Source: Rhynchosporium graminicola (Eukaryota > Ascomycota > Leotiomycetes > Helotiales > Ploettnerulaceae). From it: a DNA stretch of 64,000 bases. Under the pieces are notes generated by a model. It saw only the letters and a list, made by a program, of their open reading frames with translations, ran no database searches and was not told where the DNA came from. A program made the translations under genes and the position numbers. This document shows, in pieces, positions 58,601 through 64,000 of this stretch. How positions within the stretch are numbered: the first letter of the stretch is position 1; every line of letters begins with the position of its first letter. The stretch covers positions 920,704 through 984,703 of the forward strand of contig FJUW01000007.1 in assembly GCA_900074885.1 (NCBI GenBank), written 5' to 3'.

Positions 58601-60546
58601 AGCGCCTAAGAACTTGAAGCGTGCTAGTAGTGATGATGTTATTGAGGTCCCGAATCCTAATGCCCAGCAGCCATCCCTGCCAGTCCAGGAACCGGTGCAG
58701 CAACCCCGGCAACAGATAACCCAACAGCAGGTCGCTGCGATGGACCCAGAGACACGGAAAAGGTACGAAAATGCTTTGCGCAACGCGCAGAATTCGAACC
58801 AAGGCCAAAAGGTGTGGACAGATAGACTGGCTGTTATCTCAAGGGAGGAGCAGGCAAAACTACCACCCACCCTACCTGAGATTCCCATGGACGAGGAGCT
58901 TAAGAAGAAAACAGCAAAGGCATTGATGAGCGTGCTCCCAATGATGAACAATGTCTCTAGAGCCATGACAAGGTTATTCGTCATCCAACACGATGAACCG
59001 CAGCTTAGAAGATTTTTGCAGGCAGTATGTACCCACTACTCTATCTTTGAGCAATTCTAACACCAGACAGCGCTTCCGGTATGCAAAGCAATTTCGAGGT
59101 GAATTCGCCCAGCCCAATCCCATTTTAAGAGACAATCTCTCTATCGGCATCCCAGAAGTTGAGAACATAGCATCAATGTTAGCAGCCATTGTCCAGAAAC
59201 TAAGCGCAATGTTTCCAAATATGAAGAAGCCTGATGGAGCCGCCAAGAACCAGCAAGCTTCTGCACCTCAAGGGGAACTTCAACACGCGCAACCTGCTCA
59301 ACCTCCGACACCTCTGAACGCGGCCAATTTGCACCAGCAACAGCAACAGCTCAGCAAACTGCAACACCAGAGAAGCAACAGTCGCAACTCGAATACACCG
59401 GCAGCTCCTACCTCATCACAACCTCCATTTCCATTAGGAGCTACATCGCCTCACGGTACCCCTGCATACGCTGGTAAGAATCCGCTCAAGCAGGAGGATC
59501 TTCATATCCCTGCGCGGAAAAAACAAAAGCAGTATAGCACTCCTGTGCCGGGCCAAATAACCCCCGGTTCGAATCCCTCACCTCAAGTATCAAAGGCTGT
59601 CTCGCCTGATATGAAGAGACAGCCGTCAGACATAAAGCAGCGGAGCAAACCTTCATTGTGCTGTTCGGAGCCCGAGTGCGATCGACACAACGTTGGATTC
59701 GAGAGTCCTGAAGCTCTGAAGGCTCACACCCAAGAAGAGCACATACGGCCGCTGGAAAATCCTTTCAAATATGTTCAAGAGAATTTGGCGACTGCCCTTG
59801 GATTGGATGAGCATGGTCAATTGAAGAAGCCAGCTACTTCTGGAGTCGCCGAAAATGGGGAAAGCACAACGAAGATGACCTCAAGCGATTCCAGACAAGG
59901 TCAAACCCCCGATGTAAAGGGTGAGAGTACGTCTGCCGGTGCGACGCCAATGAATCGACAAGTGTCTATGACTCGTCAAGGAAGCGTAACAGGTGTCAAG
60001 ACGAACTTGCCTCCCAAATCTGTTCCACCCAAAGACACTGTTGGAAAGGCGCAACCTGGCCAGAAGGATGCTACTAGGCCAAAAGAATCCCAGGCCGAAG
60101 CAGCAGCTCCAGACCCCTGGGCCAATTCTATTATTGATCCTCATGATCTCTTCCAGAGCTTCCAGCCCCTGGAAACAGGCGCGGGCGGTGCAATCTCTGA
60201 CATGAACGTGTACCGTTCAATTACTCCAAACGATACACCAGAGTCGAGCAAGGACGGCATATCAGAGCCAAATAGCGACATTACCGACGGCGTCGCCTTA
60301 GACATCAGTCTCGACATGTTCGATGACGCGTATAACCCTTTTGGCCCTATTGATGATGGACTTTTTGACATGAGTGGATTCGGACTCAATTGCCAAGATG
60401 ACGTTCCCATGTTTGATGTCGACCCTCCAGCTGTGAACTATCATTCATGGGACGACCTGGTGGATCCTTCTGTCCTCGATAAGCCGTTTTCATTCGAAAC
60501 TGGGTTGTTCTCCATGGATGCGAACTACGACCCTCTTTCTATTTGA
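55640..60546 (+). CDS. MED15: Mediator tail subunit Med15 (Gal11), KIX domain and glutamine-rich
   Basis: Exons 55640-55890, 55975-56089, 56139-59024 and 59071-60546 give 1,575 aa. After a Gln tract and a Gly/Ala run, the KIX domain occupies about residues 66-140: GWRTQVLPNERMGLIFNV, IGNLRLASQNQPNP, IEIAMKFEKDLFDKC, DVYKQEVQMKLEQLLERR. The long middle is Gln/Asn/Met/Pro-rich, as in fungal Gal11/Med15. A conserved helical segment spans the third intron (AMTRLFVIQHDEPQLRRFLQ then RFRYAKQFRGEF). Near residue 1,280 a C2H2-like element, CSEPECDRH...LKAHTQEEH, appears, and the C-terminus is acidic (DISLDMFDDAYNPF, DDGLFDMSGF). Known for the family: Med15 in the Mediator tail receives activators and passes signals to RNA polymerase II. 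The start is ATG 55640; upstream GTG is not used. Confidence 0.92.
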
Positions 60547-62238
60547 CTTTACAATCATGCATATGTTTCTTTTTTGTATACTTTTGTTTTTGGTGGCGTT
60601 CGAGGCCTGGGAGGGACGGATAATACCAGGCTAGGATTTGGATGTCGTGGCGAAGAGATTTCTTTCGGGGACTCAAAAGCATGTGTGACCGGCGTTTGAG
60701 GGAGGCATTCAACAGTTACTGGATAAGGGCGGATCTAATTGTGTGTTTGCTATTCACGGCAGAATAGGAAGGGTCTGGGCTTAAGCGCCGGCGCGTTTTG
60801 TTATCGCATTGCTTTGGTTTGGATCTGTATGGATTTACACGAGGCTTTGCTCTTAGCTGACTTGATGAATCAGCGGAGCTGTACGATTGTGATGCCATAA
60901 ATTAACATAACGCAATGAATTTGCTTGACTGACGTTTGGTTCCTCTTGAATGTGAGATCGTAAAAACAAGCTCGATGGTTTCCTCGATATTGATTGACGA
61001 TGATGACATCTACCTCATTAGGCTTTTCTGCTTTCATGATACGAGAATGAACGAAATTATTCTCTCCGTCGAAGCGAGGTCTTATTCACTTCTGAAATCT
61101 CTGTCGCGAAAGACACGCGAAATTATTTACACTAAGAAGGAAATGCACCTTCAAGTCAGCTATTGGTGGCTCAGCCCAAGTGGAAAATTTAAAATAGACA
61201 AATTTACCTGTCCCCTTGAGTAATTTCCTACAAGAGTTAGATAAATCTATCTGTTTTCTAATCATTTAAAATCATCTGTTTTCTAGGTGGATAGATATAT
61301 AAGGACGGAATTACTCAGCTCGCTACGTTCTCGCGTTCTCTTGACGAGAAGAAAACAGGCGTCACGAAGAATACGATATCGTCAATAGGACTTTGATAAC
61401 GACAATGGGACTTTGATAACGACAATGGGACTTTGATAATGACGCTTCATGCGAGTGAGTATACAGATAGTGGCGTAGTGCTTATCTGTAACAATCGCGA
61501 TGCATTTGTATGCTATTGCGCGCGTAAAGCTATCTTTGAAAAATTGTGATTAGGACTGATGCACCCTTGACAGATTATTTATTTTTAGGTTTCAAAACCA
61601 GTATTCTTTTTAGGTTGGATACTCCGCGAGATCCTTGGCGGAGGGAATTTTCTTTCGAAGTACATGTGAAGACTATGGTTCGTGATCTTGATACTTATGT
61701 ATATATATATTTATTACACTCTGTATGTATACGCGTAAGACGAGCTAATGCTTGTCTGAAGATCATGGGATGCTTAGTATTCTCGCTTGTGTGTTTCGGT
61801 TTGTTTACTTTTAAGCGAGGATGAAGGGGTGAATGCGTGGGTGTGTGGAGAGTAAAGGCAAATCGGAGTTTGGACGTGATAGACAATCAATTCACTTTCA
61901 GACTATGAATGGTGAAGATGATTCCATCGTTTTGATCTAATTTCAATCATTATAGTCTTTTTGAGCTGTTTTCGAACATGTCATGAGTCTATCTCTATTC
62001 ATGCTATTCTCCCTGCGCTCGACGTACCGATCCATGCAATTCGCTCACTCATCCGTTTCAGACTCCAACAGGGAATTATCTAATCTTTGCATTGAAATCT
62101 TTCAGTATCCCAATTAAAGCTCCACTCCATGCAATGCAAACAATTATGACGCAATTTCAAAAATTGAGAAGACCAGGCTCATTAATGCGTACCACGAGTG
62201 CTCTAAATATGAGCTTCAACATATTGCGACTGTTGCTG
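60547..62238. other. Convergent intergenic region with a 20-bp tandem repeat
   Basis: About 1.7 kb between Med15 (+) and the Whi5-like gene (-). The left part is the likely 3' UTR of Med15. It contains the 20-bp repeat at 61381 and no supported gene. Confidence 0.55.
61381..61440. repeat. Three tandem copies of a 20-bp unit
   Basis: The unit GACAATGGGACTTTGATAAC is present three times: copy 1 differs at two bases, copy 2 is exact and copy 3 ends in T. The near-identity suggests recent duplication. Confidence 0.9.
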
Positions 62239-63376
62239 CTACGACTGACGCATCAAGCTCAATAAGCCATCTGCAGCTCGTCCCTTTACGACACTGCTGG
62301 TCAACTCGTTACCTCTTTCTTCCCAGCTCGGACTACCACCCAAAGATGGAGGGTTTAACAAGCCTTGCTGTTGTCTAGGTAGCAAAGGAGTTGCGAAACC
62401 TGCACGCGACACGTGATTTTCTGATTTGGTTGGAGATGCAAGACTTAGTTCCTGTGTGGAGCAGCGGGCAGGTGGTGACGAGTAAATTGTGGCTTGTTGT
62501 GCTTGCTTTATCTCAGCCGATGGCCCTTGAAAGCTGCTATATGGAACTTGTGGAGCGGATGAGGGACGAGTTGCTTGCTGGGCCTGCGAGGATTGAGTTG
62601 TGCTTCGTGGAAGAGGGGGTATTCTGGATGATGTTGTCGATGATCGGATCTCTAGACGGGATATTGGGATGTCGATTTGGTTTGTGCGGACTTTGTAGCT
62701 GGCTAGACTGAGTCGCAGTTTGACTTCTCTGGCTTTCTAACAGGAAATCAGTATTTGGAGTTTTGTCGGAGTGATGAATCCATACCTGACGGAGCTGTTC
62801 ACGTGTCAGAAATGGTCGAGGAGGTAGGATGTTGTCGTCTGGAATGGTGATATTGGTCAATTGCGAATCATTCAATGCTGAATCGTCCAGCGAAGTGCAC
62901 GACGAAGCGGGCGAGGTGGGTTCGTTGGTATGATCCCCTTGACGGCCCAGCTCTCCCTATGATACTATTAGCAAGTCTCCATACGGTTCGGGCAAAGTAC
63001 GAAAACATACCCCTCGGTTTCGTTGTTGAGGGTTGACCTGTAGAACTTCATGTAATTCACCGCCGCTTTGTTGTACTGTTTGACGTGTCTCTCCAGCATC
63101 GCCTGTCTCTTTAAGTCTTTTTGCATCCTGTTGTGTTGGTACGTCTCCCAGATAAATTTTCCTTTTCGCAGCCAGAAGTGATGGATATAATGGTACCGAA
63201 TGAACATTAGTGCTCTCCGGTAAGGATTCCTTTGATAGTGATGCTGCCAACGGCCCCGGCTTGTTAGGACTGATACTTTTGCCGCCCTCCATGGCTTCCG
63301 CGCCTCGACCGAGGGGCGTGTTCGCATTGAGATCCCCAAGCACAGGGCGCGTTGTTGGTGATATGGCAGAAGCCAT
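62239..63376 (-). CDS. Whi5/Nrm1-like G1/S transcriptional repressor
   Basis: Exons 63376-63011, 62956-62786 and 62736-62239 give 344 aa, phase 0 at both junctions. The decisive motif is in exon 3, near residues 180-199: KAREVKLRLSLASYKVRTNQ, which matches the GTB (G1/S transcription factor binding) motif of the Whi5/Nrm1 family (PF08528), R(L)xxAxYKVxTNQ. It is preceded by NITIPDDNILPPRPFLTREQLRQ across the second intron. The N-terminus has VLGDLNANTPLGRG and SP-rich stretches, possible kinase sites. The rest is disordered. Known for the family: these proteins bind SBF/MBF at G1/S promoters and repress them until phosphorylated by cyclin-dependent kinase. The start ATG at 63376 follows no upstream in-frame ATG in the exon. 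Confidence 0.8.
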
Positions 63377-64000
63377 TCTGAACCTCGTGTTCGAAAGGCG
63401 TGCAACAGTACCGGTGGGCTCAAGACAGAAGGAGCACTGGACAATGGGGTTGAGCTCTGGAAAGCGCGATTGTCTGATACGCGTAAGTAAATAGCTGCCA
63501 GTATTGGATAAGAACCTGACTTTTACGTGTTTGTTTGAATTTCTGGCGGAGCAAACAAGGTATTTCTTCCAGCTTCCTGCTTCCAGGAAACAAAGACTCG
63601 AGTTGTGATTGTATTGAGTGTTGTTCGGTAGGATTTGTTTATTTTGCGATTCGAAGTCGCGTGTTGAATTAGCACCAAAGCCTGACCGCGAACTTAGTGG
63701 CGGGAACGCCAGCGGATGATTAACTTCGTAACCCCCCTAGCCCCCACTCCCCTGAACCCTGCGTAGATCCACATCTTCAGACTTCAGAGGGGTCCTTGAG
63801 GTCCCGGAAAAGCAGAAGCAATGATACCAAATGATCTGTTGAACTCCAAGTTGGGCAATTGTTTCGTCGATGAGGGAGTACAGCTTACACAGCTTAGCTC
63901 CCAACTTGGCTATATCATACAAAGTCGCGAAAGCGTTACAAGACTTTGACAGGATCCCAATGGAAAGTCGCGAGCGAGCCTAGGGTCAAATACTTCAAAC
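63377..64000. other. Upstream region of the Whi5-like gene, no supported gene
   Basis: The last 620 bp hold the putative promoter of the minus-strand Whi5-like gene. A minus-strand frame at 63737-63922 lacks any domain. No repeats were noticed. Confidence 0.5.

Noticed and set aside
58349..58984. 211-residue minus-strand frame inside Med15
   Set aside because: It is a shadow of repetitive Gln/Pro codons with no domain or signal.
59567..59580. GGTTCGAATCC-like tRNA T-loop word
   Set aside because: It lies inside the Med15 coding sequence and no acceptor stem or anticodon arm fits around it.

Overview
The window looks like nuclear DNA of a filamentous ascomycete (Pezizomycotina; perhaps Leotiomycetes, which is inference only). 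Genes are split by short introns of about 45-100 bp with GTRNGT donors, CTRAY branch points and YAG acceptors. Spacers are long, and the gene families are fungal: Yta7/Abo1 AAA-bromodomain protein, Med15, a CRH-type GH16 enzyme, a Zn2Cys6 regulator, a Whi5/Nrm1-type repressor and an Atg22-like transporter. Exon structures were assembled by hand from splice signals, codon phase and protein-family motifs. Wherever exons are listed for an intact gene, the summed exon length is a multiple of three.

Layout. 0-3.1 kb: 3' part of the pyruvate dehydrogenase E3-binding protein gene (+), convergent with a hypothetical gene (-) that has a 17-nt micro-exon. 6.05-7.6 kb: secreted GH16 cell-wall transglycosylase (+). 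10.6-11.3 kb: AIG2/gamma-glutamylcyclotransferase-like protein (-). 12.1-14.6 kb: secreted 5'-nucleotidase-like metallophosphatase with eight exons (+). 16.2-17.9 kb: acyl/4-coumarate-CoA ligase ending in SKL (+). 18.1-19.9 kb: broken GH43-like secreted glycosidase (-). 21.3-26.4 kb: Yta7/ATAD2-type chromatin ATPase (+). 27.7-31.3 kb: two decayed genes, a HExxH zincin-like gene and an SH3 gene. 31.75-35.55 kb: 11-exon hydantoinase/oxoprolinase-DUF917 fusion (-). 37.2-39.0 kb: Atg22-like transporter (+). 40.9-42.6 kb: Zn2Cys6 regulator (+). 44.7-46.0 kb: mitochondrial-type membrane-anchored helical protein (+). 46.4-49.0 kb: large disordered hypothetical protein (-). 49-55.6 kb: gene-poor stretch with clustered microsatellites. 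55.6-60.5 kb: Med15 (+). 62.2-63.4 kb: Whi5/Nrm1-like repressor (-).

Functionally the window mixes housekeeping genes (E3BP, Yta7, Med15, Whi5-like) with more accessory ones (wall glycosidases, CoA ligase, hydantoinase-transporter-regulator group). The hydantoinase, Atg22-like transporter and Zn2Cys6 gene lie next to each other and could be a small catabolic or uptake unit, but this rests on position alone. Three decayed genes (GH43-like, zincin-like, SH3) show recent gene loss at 18-31 kb. No tRNA, rRNA, intact transposon or CRISPR array was recognised.
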